Assembly: GCF_029664245.1 (NCBI RefSeq)
Contig: NZ_JANAIE010000009.1
Span: forward strand, 33,543-97,542
Direction: 5' to 3'
Origin: Profundicola chukchiensis
GTDB taxonomy: Bacteria; Bacteroidota; Bacteroidia; Flavobacteriales; Weeksellaceae
Length of the DNA: 64,000 nucleotides
Positions within the stretch are counted from its first letter, which is position 1. Each line of letters starts with the position of its first letter. The notes below the pieces were generated by a model. The model saw only the letters and a program-made list of their open reading frames with translations. It had not been told where the DNA came from and searched no databases. Shown here in pieces: positions 17,292 to 25,843 of the stretch. Made by a program: the position numbers and the translations under genes.

Positions 17292-20200
17292 TTATAAAAC
17301 ATTTTTGTTGATTTCCTCTACCACATCTGGGTTTAATAAAGTAGAAGTATCACCCATATTCTCGGTATCTCGACTCGCGATTTTACGAAGAATTCTACGC
17401 ATGATTTTTCCACTTCTAGTTTTTGGCAAACTATTCACAAACTGAATCTTGTCTAATTTCGCGATAGGACCAATTTTAGCTGTAATCAACTGATTGATCT
17501 CTTTGCGTAAATTATCTTGGTCACGTTTGCTTCCTTCATCTTTTAAAGTCACATAACCATACAATGCACTTCCTTTAATCTCATGTGGGAAGCTAACAAT
17601 CGCCGATTCAGCAATGGCTTGATGTTCGTTGATCGCATCTTCAATAGGAGCGGTTCCGAGGTTATGCCCAGAAACAATTACTACATCATCTACACGTCCT
17701 GTGATTCGATAATAACCAACTTCATCTCTCAATGCACCATCACCCGTAAAATACAAGCCTGGGAAAGTAGAGAAATAGGTCTCTTTATAACGTTCATGAT
17801 TGTTATATACAGTTCTTGCCATTCCTGGCCATGGATATGCGATACAAAGTTTTCCGTCTACTTGATTTCCTTTAATCTCAACACCATTGGCTTCCATTAA
17901 AACCGGTTGAATTCCCGGTATTGGTAAAGTAGCATAAGTTGGTTTGGTTGGCGTTACATATGGAATAGGGGAAATCATGATTCCACCTGTTTCTGTCTGC
18001 CACCAAGTATCCACAATTGGGCATTTTTTCTTCCCAATATGGTCATTATACCAGTGCCAAGCTTCCTCGTTAATAGGTTCCCCCACAGATCCAAGGATTT
18101 TTAAACTTGATAAGTCATGCTCATCTACAAAACTTAAATCTTGTTTTGCTAATGCACGAATAGCGGTTGGTGCTGTGTAAAATTGATTCACTTTATGCTT
18201 GTCTATAACATCCCAAAATCTTCCATAATCAGGATAAGAAGGAACTCCTTCAAACATAACTGTGGTCGCTCCATTGGCAAGTGGACCGTAAACGATATAG
18301 CTATGTCCTGTAATCCAGCCAATATCGGCGGTACACCAATAGACATCATCGTTTTTATATTGGAATACATTTTTAAAGGTAAATGCCGTAAATACCATGT
18401 ATCCAGCCGTGGTGTGAACCATTCCTTTCGGTGTTCCAGTGGAGCCAGAAGTGTATAGAATAAATAAAGGATCCTCTGCATCCATTTCTTCAGCCTCGCA
18501 TTCAGAAGAAGCATTCATTAATTCTTCGTGAAGCCATTTGTCGCGGCCTTCTACCCATTCTACTTTGTCGTGAATTCGCTTGGCTACCAGACAAGTTTCT
18601 AAATTAGGCGTATCTAATAAAGCTTCATCAACGATTTTCTTTAAATCTATCGTTTTAGACCCACGATAAGAACCATCCGCTGTCACGATTAATTTACAAT
18701 CTGCATCGTTGATTCTAGATGAAAGCGCTTTTGAAGAAAATCCTGCAAAAACCACAGAATGAATAGCACCAATTCTTGCGCAAGCCAACATTGTATAGGT
18801 TAAAGCTGGAATCATAGGTAAATAAATACAAACTTTATCACCCTTTTTGATGCCATTATTTTTAAGCACATTTGCCATGCGATTCACATGCTGCGCTAAT
18901 TCATTATAGGAAATATGTTGAGCTTTTTCCTTTGGATCATTAGGTTCAAAAATAATAGCAGTTTTCTCTCCTCGTGTTCTAAGGTGTCGGTCGATACAGT
19001 TTTCGGTAATGTTTAGTTTAGCATTTTTAAACCACTCAACTTTACTCTCTTTTTTATCCCATTCTAAAACCTTGTCCCAAGTTTTTCTCCAATGAAAATT
19101 ATTGGTGGCAATGGTGCTCCAAAAGTCTTCTGGATCTTGTTTAGAAATTCTATAAACATCAATATATTTCTCTAAGGAATCAATGTTGTAATAGCTATCA
19201 GCTAAGACTTTTAATGAACTAGTAATATCTTTTTCTGTCTTTGAAAAAGCTCCAATTTTCTCGCTCCTGAACTGCTCAATCAATTCGTCTAAAACAAAAG
19301 GATCTTCTATCGTTGATGGAACCGTGTAATCTTTCCCATCGATCATAGCGCGCATGGTCTTGCGTAGAATCTTGCCTGATCTAGTTTTTGGTAAGCGCTT
19401 TACCACCGAAATGGTTTTCAAAACTGCAACAGGTCCAACTTGCTGACGAACCATTTGCACAAGTTCAGTTTGTAATTTAAAATGTTCGTAGTCTTCTTGT
19501 CCGATTTTAAGAACAATTAAAGCATGCGGAACTTGTCCCCTTAAATTATCTTCAACACCAATCACAGCGCATTCAGCAACTGCAGGGTGATTCGCCACAA
19601 CTTCTTCCATGGTTGAGGTGGAAAGTCGATGTCCTGCCACGTTGATGACATCATCCACACGCCCTGTAATAAATACATAACCATCTTCGTCTATGTATCC
19701 GCCATCGCCAGAGAAGTAATATCCAGGGAAGCGTTGTAAATATCCAGCTTTGTATCTTTCGTTATTGCGCCAAAGCGTCGGCATAAATCCTGGTGGCATC
19801 GGAAGTTTGATAGCAACATAGCCTTCTTCATTGGTTTCGGCAGCATAACCTTCTTCAGTTAAAATTTGAATTTGATAACCTGGGACAGGTTTTCCAGAGG
19901 AGCCAATTTTAATTTCAAATGGATCAACTCCCATTAAATTGGCTACCATCGGCCAACCGGATTCTGTTTGCCACCAATGGTCGATTACAGGAATTTGTAA
20001 TTTTTCTTTTGTCCAAGTCAGTGTGGCTTCGTCGCATCGCTCACCTGCAAGGAATAAGTATTTTAATGATGAAATGTCATGATTTTTAATTAAATCTCCA
20101 TTCGCATCTTCTCTTTTAATTGCACGAATCGCTGTAGGCGCAGTAAACATTCCGTTGACTTTGTGTTCCTCAATCACGCGCCAGAATGCAGAAGCATCTG

Positions 20201-21137
20201 GAGTTTTAACTGGTTTTCCTTCGAATAGAATAGTAGTACAACGATTAATCATGGGACCATAACAAATGAAGGAGTGTCCAACTACCCAGCCCACATCAGA
20301 TGCGGCCCAGAATGTATCGCCTTCGTTCATTCCATAAATGTATTTCATCGAAAACTTAAGCGCTGTGGCATATCCACCTGTATCACGTAAAACTCCTTTT
20401 GGTTTTCCTGTAGTTCCAGAGGTGTATAAAAAATAAGAAGGATGATAAGATGGAACCGGAACGCAATCAGCGGGTGTAACATCTTTAATTAATTCTTCAT
20501 AATCGATATCGTAATCTTTTTCAGGTTTATCTGCTCCAAGTTCACGATTATACACAATTACTTTTTCAGGCTTATGAGCAGATTGTTCAATCGCCTCATC
20601 CACCATAGGTTTGTATGGAATAATTCTGTCGACTTCAATTCCAGAAGTAGCTGTGATTAAAACTTTAGGTTCTGCATCTTCAATTCTAACTGCTAATTCA
20701 TGGGGCGCAAACCCACCAAATACAACCGAGTGAATTGCGCCAATTCTTGTACATGCCAACATGCTAAAAACGGCATGAGGAATCATAGGCATATAAATCA
20801 CAACGGTATCTCCTTTCTCAACACCGAGTTTCTTAAGTCCACCTGCAATTTTCTCCACATTTTCCTTCATTTCGTTGTAGGTGTATGGAATATTGTGATG
20901 GCGAACGGCAGAATCATAAATCATAGCAACCTCATCACCATGACCATCTTCTATGTGGCGATCTATAGCTAAATAACAAAGGTTGGTCTCACCATCCGGA
21001 AACCAATGGTAAATACCTTCTTCGTCTTGTTCAACTGCGGTTTTAGGTTCTTTAAACCATTTTAATTCACTGGCTTTGTCTAACCAGAATTCTTCAGGGT
21101 TTTCAATGCTGTCGTTGTAAAAGTCTTGATATTTCAT
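17292..21137 (-). CDS. Tandem fusion: propionyl-CoA synthetase-type plus acetyl-CoA synthetase
   Basis: A single 1281-codon frame holds two complete ANL-superfamily acyl-CoA synthetases, each about twice as short as the whole. Module 1 (about 1-630) has TSGTTGKPKG near residue 240, WWQTESGWPM and a catalytic lysine at 589 in PKTRSGKILRK; its GWP pattern is that of PrpE/ACSS3 short-chain synthetases. Module 2 (about 650-1281) has TSGSTGTPKG near residue 897, WWQTETGGIMISP and Lys1244 in PKTRSGKIMRR, typical of AcsA. The linker contains no start codon at the usual AcsA N-terminus (about residue 648), so it reads as a true fusion. Both modules should convert short-chain acids, ATP and CoA to acyl-CoA in the cytoplasm. 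No frameshift is visible. Confidence 0.9.
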   Translation of the reverse strand: MKYQDFYNDSIENPEEFWLDKASELKWFKEPKTAVEQDEEGIYHWFPDGETNLCYLAIDRHIEDGHGDEVAMIYDSAVRHHNIPYTYNEMKENVEKIAGGLKKLGVEKGDTVVIYMPMIPHAVFSMLACTRIGAIHSVVFGGFAPHELAVRIEDAEPKVLITATSGIEVDRIIPYKPMVDEAIEQSAHKPEKVIVYNRELGADKPEKDYDIDYEELIKDVTPADCVPVPSYHPSYFLYTSGTTGKPKGVLRDTGGYATALKFSMKYIYGMNEGDTFWAASDVGWVVGHSFICYGPMINRCTTILFEGKPVKTPDASAFWRVIEEHKVNGMFTAPTAIRAIKREDANGDLIKNHDISSLKYLFLAGERCDEATLTWTKEKLQIPVIDHWWQTESGWPMVANLMGVDPFEIKIGSSGKPVPGYQIQILTEEGYAAETNEEGYVAIKLPMPPGFMPTLWRNNERYKAGYLQRFPGYYFSGDGGYIDEDGYVFITGRVDDVINVAGHRLSTSTMEEVVANHPAVAECAVIGVEDNLRGQVPHALIVLKIGQEDYEHFKLQTELVQMVRQQVGPVAVLKTISVVKRLPKTRSGKILRKTMRAMIDGKDYTVPSTIEDPFVLDELIEQFRSEKIGAFSKTEKDITSSLKVLADSYYNIDSLEKYIDVYRISKQDPEDFWSTIATNNFHWRKTWDKVLEWDKKESKVEWFKNAKLNITENCIDRHLRTRGEKTAIIFEPNDPKEKAQHISYNELAQHVNRMANVLKNNGIKKGDKVCIYLPMIPALTYTMLACARIGAIHSVVFAGFSSKALSSRINDADCKLIVTADGSYRGSKTIDLKKIVDEALLDTPNLETCLVAKRIHDKVEWVEGRDKWLHEELMNASSECEAEEMDAEDPLFILYTSGSTGTPKGMVHTTAGYMVFTAFTFKNVFQYKNDDVYWCTADIGWITGHSYIVYGPLANGATTVMFEGVPSYPDYGRFWDVIDKHKVNQFYTAPTAIRALAKQDLSFVDEHDLSSLKILGSVGEPINEEAWHWYNDHIGKKKCPIVDTWWQTETGGIMISPIPYVTPTKPTYATLPIPGIQPVLMEANGVEIKGNQVDGKLCIAYPWPGMARTVYNNHERYKETYFSTFPGLYFTGDGALRDEVGYYRITGRVDDVVIVSGHNLGTAPIEDAINEHQAIAESAIVSFPHEIKGSALYGYVTLKDEGSKRDQDNLRKEINQLITAKIGPIAKLDKIQFVNSLPKTRSGKIMRRILRKIASRDTENMGDTSTLLNPDVVEEINKNVL

Positions 21138-21188
21138 AAAGTACGTCTATTAAATTATTCAATTTAGAAACATATTTTACGCACCAAG

Positions 21189-21200
21189 TACCTCGAGGTA
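21189..21200. promoter_or_regulatory. 12-bp perfect palindrome upstream of the acyl-CoA synthetase gene
   Basis: TACCTCGAGGTA is fully self-complementary and GC-rich against an AT-rich background. It lies about 55 bases before the start codon. A weak -7 box (TATGTTTC on the minus strand, 21174-21167) sits between it and the gene. The position suits a regulator-binding site. The remainder of the 401-base gap 21138-21538 holds only the repeat and terminator listed separately. Confidence 0.35.
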
Positions 21201-21328
21201 GGTCAAATGTGATAATCGCAAAATTCCCGCATTAAATTTTTGTAATGCTAATTTAGTTAGCTTTAAAATTAGAACTGTTTAATGTGGGTTTGTTTCTAAT
21301 ATAAATATAGCACTTTGTGTAAAAAGAG

Positions 21329-21426
21329 CCAACGGAATGCTTATTAAAAATCTATAAATCATCATTTTTAATACGACAGAATCTAGACAAAATAAAAATC
21401 GCTTGCCTAATAAAAGACAAGCGATT
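21329..21426. repeat. Direct repeat copy 1 (about 98 bp), left of the small T9SS cargo gene
   Basis: It starts CCAACGGAATGCTTATTAA and ends in the terminator hairpin GACAAGCGATT. By eye most positions agree with the copy at 22528-22626, with differences concentrated in the middle. Both copies lie downstream of minus-strand genes and include their terminators. Confidence 0.8.
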
Positions 21427-21428
21427 TT
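21395..21428 (-). terminator. Terminator of the small T9SS cargo gene
   Basis: The 11-bp arms AAAATCGCTTG and CAAGCGATTTT are perfectly complementary, with a 12-base loop. On the minus strand the stem is followed by a T-rich tract. Confidence 0.85.
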
Positions 21429-21538
21429 ATGTTGGATTAATCTTTTAATTCTCAAGGATTAATTGAGTTTAAACTTAAAGTATTTTTGAATTTTGATTAC
21501 TTTCAAGTTTAAAACAAAATCAGTTTGAGTGACTGAAT

Positions 21539-22360
21539 TTATTTTTTAATAAACTGCTCTGTTACAGTCTTAAAATCCATATGAACTTTAGCAAAATAAG
21601 CTCCAGCAGGTAATTGCGAGACCTTAATTTGAGTTGAATTTGAAGTTAAAAGTAGTTTACCCGCAGTATTATAAATTTCAACTTTATTTACGCTATCATT
21701 ACTTTTAATGTTCAAAATATCTTTAACTGGATTAGGGTAAATTTTAACTGATAATGGCGCATTAATATCTTTAACCCCCAAGTTAGAATTATGAGAAATA
21801 TTAAAATCATCTAATAATAACACAAATTGTTCATCTGAGTTGTAGTGTCTCATAGCAATTTTAATAGTGCTTCCTTGAAAGCTTGATAAATCTAAATCAA
21901 TTTCCTGAGCAGTTGAAATGCCTTCAAAATTCATTTCAAAAAATGGAAGCATATCTACATTAAAGCTCTCTGAACTTTCAAAAACATAAAGTGCGAAATT
22001 ATGATTGTTCATAAAATCAACATTGGTACCTAGTAAGAAATTTAAAGAAATATTACCTGAATCTGGTAAATCAATTTCGGGAGTTATAATAACATTATCA
22101 GGATATAAAGGCTGTTCATTTCCTGGTTCTAAACTATAGCCAAAAGATCCTAGCATTAGAGACATATCAGGGCCCCAACCTTGTTCTTCAGCTTGATCAC
22201 TACTGAAAACTAACTCCCAATTGAATCCGTCTCCATCTAAATCACCTACGGTCCATCCTGGTAAGGCATCTCCTTCAAAGTCTTCGCTAAATATAATTTC
22301 TTCTTGGGCTAAGGCATAGAGTGAAACTAAAGCAAATAAAACTGTAAAAATATTCTTCAT
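21539..22360 (-). CDS. Secreted protein with choice-of-anchor-type domain and T9SS sorting domain
   Basis: 273 residues. Signal peptide MKNIFTVLFALVSLYALAQ, then an N-terminal beta domain starting IIFSEDFEGDALPGWTVGDL that resembles the choice-of-anchor J/MAM-like fold common in Bacteroidota surface proteins (FALYVFESSESF, IAMRHYN, LLLDDFNIS). The last about 75 residues form the type A T9SS sorting domain: VKIYPNPVKDILNIKS, KVEIYNTAGKLL, LPAGAYFAKV and a C-terminal QFIKK. It should pass the outer membrane through the GldKLMN system encoded elsewhere in this window. The gene lies between two copies of a direct repeat. Confidence 0.85.
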   Translation of the reverse strand: MKNIFTVLFALVSLYALAQEEIIFSEDFEGDALPGWTVGDLDGDGFNWELVFSSDQAEEQGWGPDMSLMLGSFGYSLEPGNEQPLYPDNVIITPEIDLPDSGNISLNFLLGTNVDFMNNHNFALYVFESSESFNVDMLPFFEMNFEGISTAQEIDLDLSSFQGSTIKIAMRHYNSDEQFVLLLDDFNISHNSNLGVKDINAPLSVKIYPNPVKDILNIKSNDSVNKVEIYNTAGKLLLTSNSTQIKVSQLPAGAYFAKVHMDFKTVTEQFIKK

Positions 22361-22527
22361 AATTTAAATATTATATGTTTAAAATTTTTCGAAATATATG
22401 ATTTTTGAATCACTCAGAAATGTTAAATGTGAAAAATACTATCACCTTTCAGGCTAAGGAATTTTAAAACAGAAACATACAACGTAAAATGATTTCTTTT
22501 ATCAAGTAATCAGTTTGTATCATAAGA

Positions 22528-22626
22528 CCAACGGACTGCTTATTAAAAATCTATAAATAATCATTTTTGAAGAGATAGAACTCGGAGAAAATAAAAATCG
22601 CTTGCCTTAAAAAAAGACAAGCGATT
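22528..22626. repeat. Direct repeat copy 2 (about 99 bp), right of the small T9SS cargo gene
   Basis: It starts CCAACGGACTGCTTATTAA and ends GACAAGCGATT, matching the copy at 21329-21426 in the same orientation. The two copies are about 1.2 kb apart, one repeat period being one gene plus its terminator. Confidence 0.8.
22596..22626 (-). terminator. Terminator of the SoxB-like/DsrE/DoxX gene group
   Basis: The 9-bp arms AATCGCTTG and CAAGCGATT are separated by a 13-base loop. On the minus strand a T-rich tract follows. It is the diverged twin of the hairpin at 21395. Confidence 0.8.
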
Positions 22627-22655
22627 AGGTGATAAATTAATTTATTAAAATTTAA

Positions 22656-24278
22656 TTATCTAAACTCATAATCAGTTCCTGGAACTTGGGAATATGCATT
22701 TGGTCCTAGGTCTACAGCTTGAGCGCGACCATCTAAAACAGGGCTAACTTCACCTTTTTCTGCTAGATATTGCTCTACTGCATCATGTAAGGTGTAGTCC
22801 ATAATTTCTACATTCTTTGCATCTTTCATGCGACAAAGTGTTGAAATAGGTTCGCCCGTACGATTACAAGAAGCCATTCTATAAGTCTTATTTAAATCTA
22901 AAGGTTCACCTTGAATTTTAATTTCAATGACACGATCACCATAATCTTTAGAGCTGTCAAATTTTAAGGTTAAACCAGAAAAACGAACCAACCAGCCACC
23001 AAAACGATCTGCTGGGTTTTTGGCGAATACATTATTGATTTCTTTCTCCAACCAATCTTTGACTTGCTGACCAGTTACTTCACCAATTTTCATGTGTTCG
23101 TCTACGGGTAGCATTCTCCACAAATCTTCTTTGGTAATTTCTTTTCTACCTGTGTTAGGATCTGGAACAATAGGAACTCCAAAACGGAATCCATTAGAGG
23201 TCGCGAAATCTGCTCCTGACTTCCATAATAAAGCATCGGTAATCATATTATCCATTGGATTTTCAACCACTAAATATCTATGGATAGGGTTGGTAGTATA
23301 GCCTAAAACTCTTTGTAGTTCTTTAGAATAAGGCGCTTTTGCTTCATCTACTAATTGCTGAACCTCAGGATGTGCTGGAAACTTCTTAGGATTTACTTCG
23401 ATTAATTCATAATCATACCCCGTCATTTTTCCGTTTTTAACTTTCAAATCTAGTCTTCCTACAAAAGAACCGAACGCTCCTGGTTCTACTACTTTGGCGT
23501 ATTTACCTTGTATAGGTTTTCTGATTCTTTCGTGCGTATCATTTCCTAAAATGAAATCTACTCCTTCAATCGCTGGATTATCAGCTAAAAGTAATTGCTT
23601 GGAGATTCCAATATGGGAAACCAAAAATAAAACTTCAACTTCTTGTTCCTCTTTTAATTCCTTGATTAAATCCTTTAAATTACTCTCAATTTTAGAGAAT
23701 TTTAAGCCTTCGCTAAATCCAGGATTTTGACGAACCGGAACTTCAGGGTCATTGTAAGAAATAAAGCCCATTTTTAATCCCTTTTTCTCGGTTATCCAAT
23801 AAGGAGGGAAAATTCTCTCATCATTTTCTTCGTGGAACATGTTAGCTACGATTACATTGGTATTATAACCTTCCATTACGTCCATCATATGTTTTTTACC
23901 ATAGATTACTTCCCAGTTTCCAGGGATTAATAAATCATAATTCATGGCACGAATCAATGAAGGAAATATTTGTCCTTGAGACAACATGCTTTCGCCGCTT
24001 CCTTGAATTAAATCACCACCATCTAAGAAAATGGTTCCATCTGGATTATTTTCTCTAACTTTTTCTACCAAAGTTTTGATGTGCGCCAATCCACCAGCTT
24101 CGCGGTACTCAATCTCTCCATTCTTAAGGAAAAGCTCTGTATGAGGATTGAGATAAGCGTGAATATCCGCGGTCTGTAGAATACTTACAATTTCTTCTTT
24201 TTGATTCATTTTGGGGTCATTTTTCTTAAAAGCAGTCAAGGTGATTATGCTTAAAAGTACTAAGAATATTTTGTTCAT
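22656..24278 (-). CDS. Metallophosphoesterase/5'-nucleotidase family protein, SoxB-like
   Basis: 540 residues with an N-terminal hydrophobic export signal (MNKIFLVLLSIITLTAF). The metallophosphatase domain shows LQTADIHAYLNPH, FLDGGDLIQGSGE, GNWEVIYG (Trp122), VSHIGIS and GNDTHERIRKP. The C-terminal 5'-nucleotidase domain follows from about residue 330 (NPMDNMITDALLW, FRFGVPI). The GNHE motif of true 5'-nucleotidases has Trp in place of His, as in SoxB thiosulfohydrolases, which have the related GHWE/GNWE. It starts 10 bases after a DsrE-like gene that is preceded by DoxX, so a periplasmic sulfur-compound role is plausible. A plain nucleotidase or UDP-sugar hydrolase cannot be excluded. Confidence 0.7.
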   Translation of the reverse strand: MNKIFLVLLSIITLTAFKKNDPKMNQKEEIVSILQTADIHAYLNPHTELFLKNGEIEYREAGGLAHIKTLVEKVRENNPDGTIFLDGGDLIQGSGESMLSQGQIFPSLIRAMNYDLLIPGNWEVIYGKKHMMDVMEGYNTNVIVANMFHEENDERIFPPYWITEKKGLKMGFISYNDPEVPVRQNPGFSEGLKFSKIESNLKDLIKELKEEQEVEVLFLVSHIGISKQLLLADNPAIEGVDFILGNDTHERIRKPIQGKYAKVVEPGAFGSFVGRLDLKVKNGKMTGYDYELIEVNPKKFPAHPEVQQLVDEAKAPYSKELQRVLGYTTNPIHRYLVVENPMDNMITDALLWKSGADFATSNGFRFGVPIVPDPNTGRKEITKEDLWRMLPVDEHMKIGEVTGQQVKDWLEKEINNVFAKNPADRFGGWLVRFSGLTLKFDSSKDYGDRVIEIKIQGEPLDLNKTYRMASCNRTGEPISTLCRMKDAKNVEIMDYTLHDAVEQYLAEKGEVSPVLDGRAQAVDLGPNAYSQVPGTDYEFR

Positions 24279-24288
24279 TTAGATTTAT

Positions 24289-24732
24289 TTAAAGAGTGAT
24301 AGTTTTATAACCATTTTCTTGAAGACCAAAGATATAAGTGAAGCCGTTTGGAGTTGTGTTTATGTAAGGGTGATATTGCGACTTTTTGACACCTAAATGG
24401 TTCATTGCAAATTCACAAACTACGATGCGTATATCAAGTTTTTGGCTTTTAAGAATGCTAGGTTCTAAAGATTTATCTTCAGCCAAATCTTTTACGACAG
24501 GTCCTATTAAAATTATTTGAAAATCTAAATTGGGATGTTGAGATTTTAACTCTTCTCCTGTCATAACAGCCGCTTGTAGATGTCTTGCATTGCTGACTAG
24601 TAAGGCATATTTGCCATCGGCTTTAATAGAGTTTTCTACTTCGTTTAAACTTAAGTTTTGTGCTGAAAGATTCGTTGTGTTTAAAAATGATCCTATCATT
24701 AAAAATAGGATGACTAAAATGTGATTTTTCAT
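24289..24732 (-). CDS. Exported DsrE-family protein
   Basis: 147 residues with a Sec signal peptide (about 1-24, ending LSAQ). The mature domain has the DsrE/F-like fold pattern: KYALLVSNARHLQAAVMTGE, LDFQIILIGPVVK, then IRIVVCEFAMNHLGV with a single conserved Cys at 106, and a C-terminal GFTYIFGLQENGYKTI. DsrE-fold proteins carry or relay sulfur on that type of cysteine. Export to the periplasm, like the SoxB-like neighbour 10 bases downstream, suggests they act together. The DoxX gene is 3 bases upstream, so all three are one operon. The sulfur role is inference from family and context. Confidence 0.75.
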   Translation of the reverse strand: MKNHILVILFLMIGSFLNTTNLSAQNLSLNEVENSIKADGKYALLVSNARHLQAAVMTGEELKSQHPNLDFQIILIGPVVKDLAEDKSLEPSILKSQKLDIRIVVCEFAMNHLGVKKSQYHPYINTTPNGFTYIFGLQENGYKTITL

Positions 24733-24735
24733 TAT

Positions 24736-25155
24736 TTAAAATTTTATTGTTTTGTTATAAAGATTATATGCCTTTGGATTGTTAAGAATAAAAAACAATA
24801 AGCCTCCAAAGAGAGCTATGTTTTTCCAAAACGGGCCATGAATTAGACCATTTCCCATTTGAATTGTAATGCTGATTGGAATGAGAACTATAAATAAAAT
24901 TAGCGCAGACCAACGCGTTAAAATGCCTAATAAGAACATAATTCCAGCTATGAGTAAAACATAACCTGTTAGAATTCCAAGTATGAAAGGGTCGCCAAAA
25001 AAGTAGGCAAACTCACTATAAGCTGCATTATCTATGCGTCCTGCAATTTTGTCTGGATGTGTAAGATGTGTGATTCCCGCAGAGATGAAAATTCCGCTTA
25101 GGGCAATTCGGAGTAAAAGAACAGAAAGTCCTGATACTTTGATGTCATTATTCAT
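24736..25155 (-). CDS. DoxX family membrane protein
   Basis: 139 residues with four transmembrane helices (about 8-25, 50-75, 78-98, 105-125). LRIALSGIFISAGITHLTHP at residues 11-30 and the FLLGILTRWSA turn are typical of DoxX. DoxX/DoxD proteins were first found with thiosulfate:quinone oxidoreductase, but many homologues have other or unknown roles. It is the first gene of a three-gene operon with the DsrE-like and SoxB-like genes; the spacings of 3 and 10 bases imply joint transcription. Confidence 0.82.
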   Translation of the reverse strand: MNNDIKVSGLSVLLLRIALSGIFISAGITHLTHPDKIAGRIDNAAYSEFAYFFGDPFILGILTGYVLLIAGIMFLLGILTRWSALILFIVLIPISITIQMGNGLIHGPFWKNIALFGGLLFFILNNPKAYNLYNKTIKF

Positions 25156-25225
25156 TGAATGTTTTATTTAATTTTGATTATTAACCAGGCTAAACGTCGA
25201 GTTGACAGAATAGAGTGTTTTTAAA

Positions 25226-25582
25226 TCAAATTAAATAAAGCTGGAGTCGAATATATGTGGGGATTTTCTCCTTATGCTGTGTGAATTCATCCCCATGAGC
25301 TTTGTCTAAAGATAGAGGAGTCTCAGGAATGAAAGCTGTTTTGTCTTCAGTAAAGGCTGGAATGAACTTTTGAATTTCAACCTGCTTCTGAAGCTCTATG
25401 GAAGTTAAGTTGGCCGTGCAATTTGTGCTACTAATTGTTTTAGCATTGGTCTGCTGGCTATTCTGAAAAATTTCTTGCGCAAATTGATGTTTTAAATCAC
25501 GCTTTAGGGTACATGGAACAAAGAAAAGTATCGTTAATACAACGATAAAGTAATTTCTATATGTAGACCTAAATTGAAACAT
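25226..25582 (-). CDS. Small single-helix protein of unknown function
   Basis: 118 residues from the ATG at 25582; a TTG at 25603 would add seven. An N-terminal hydrophobic segment (YFIVVLTILFFVPCTL) is followed by a polar region with KRDLKHQFAQEIF and the C-terminal YIRLQLYLI. The VPC could be a weak lipobox, but the start is poorly basic. I do not recognise a family. A perfect -7 box (TATGTTTG, minus strand, 25608-25601) lies 18 bases before the ATG, which argues that it is a real gene. It lies just upstream of the DoxX operon on the same strand (gap 70 bases). Confidence 0.5.
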   Translation of the reverse strand: MFQFRSTYRNYFIVVLTILFFVPCTLKRDLKHQFAQEIFQNSQQTNAKTISSTNCTANLTSIELQKQVEIQKFIPAFTEDKTAFIPETPLSLDKAHGDEFTQHKEKIPTYIRLQLYLI

Positions 25583-25600
25583 TTTTAAATTCAGAAAAGT

Positions 25601-25608
25601 CAAACATA
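25601..25608 (-). promoter_or_regulatory. -7 element before the small unknown gene
   Basis: TATGTTTG on the minus strand is a full match to TAnnTTTG, 18 bases from the ATG at 25582. The -33 position reads CTAA, so the match is partial. The rest of the gap 25583-25843 shows nothing else recognisable. Confidence 0.4.
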
Positions 25609-25843
25609 TTAGTTTCTTAAATGATAATTAGTAACATGAGTTACATTGTTGCTAATGATAGAATATAAAATATAAATTGTTCTATTCATGATGTTCTCTC
25701 CAAGATTGGTTGTTTGTGTATGCGTTTAGATTAGGGTTAAATGTGGATGCATTTAAACTTTAATCGTTTTAAGCCAGGATTGAAATGCCTAAAAATAAGT
25801 TTAATTTAAAATTGAAATTTTGGAGAAAGAATTGAGATTAAGA

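Noticed and set aside
18183..18458. Plus-strand open frames opposite the acyl-CoA synthetase fusion
   Set aside because: Antisense shadows of a conserved enzyme.
17292..21137. Reading the 1281-codon frame as two genes with a sequencing error
   Set aside because: No stop, frameshift or start codon lies at the module junction (about residue 640), and the linker reads as normal protein sequence.
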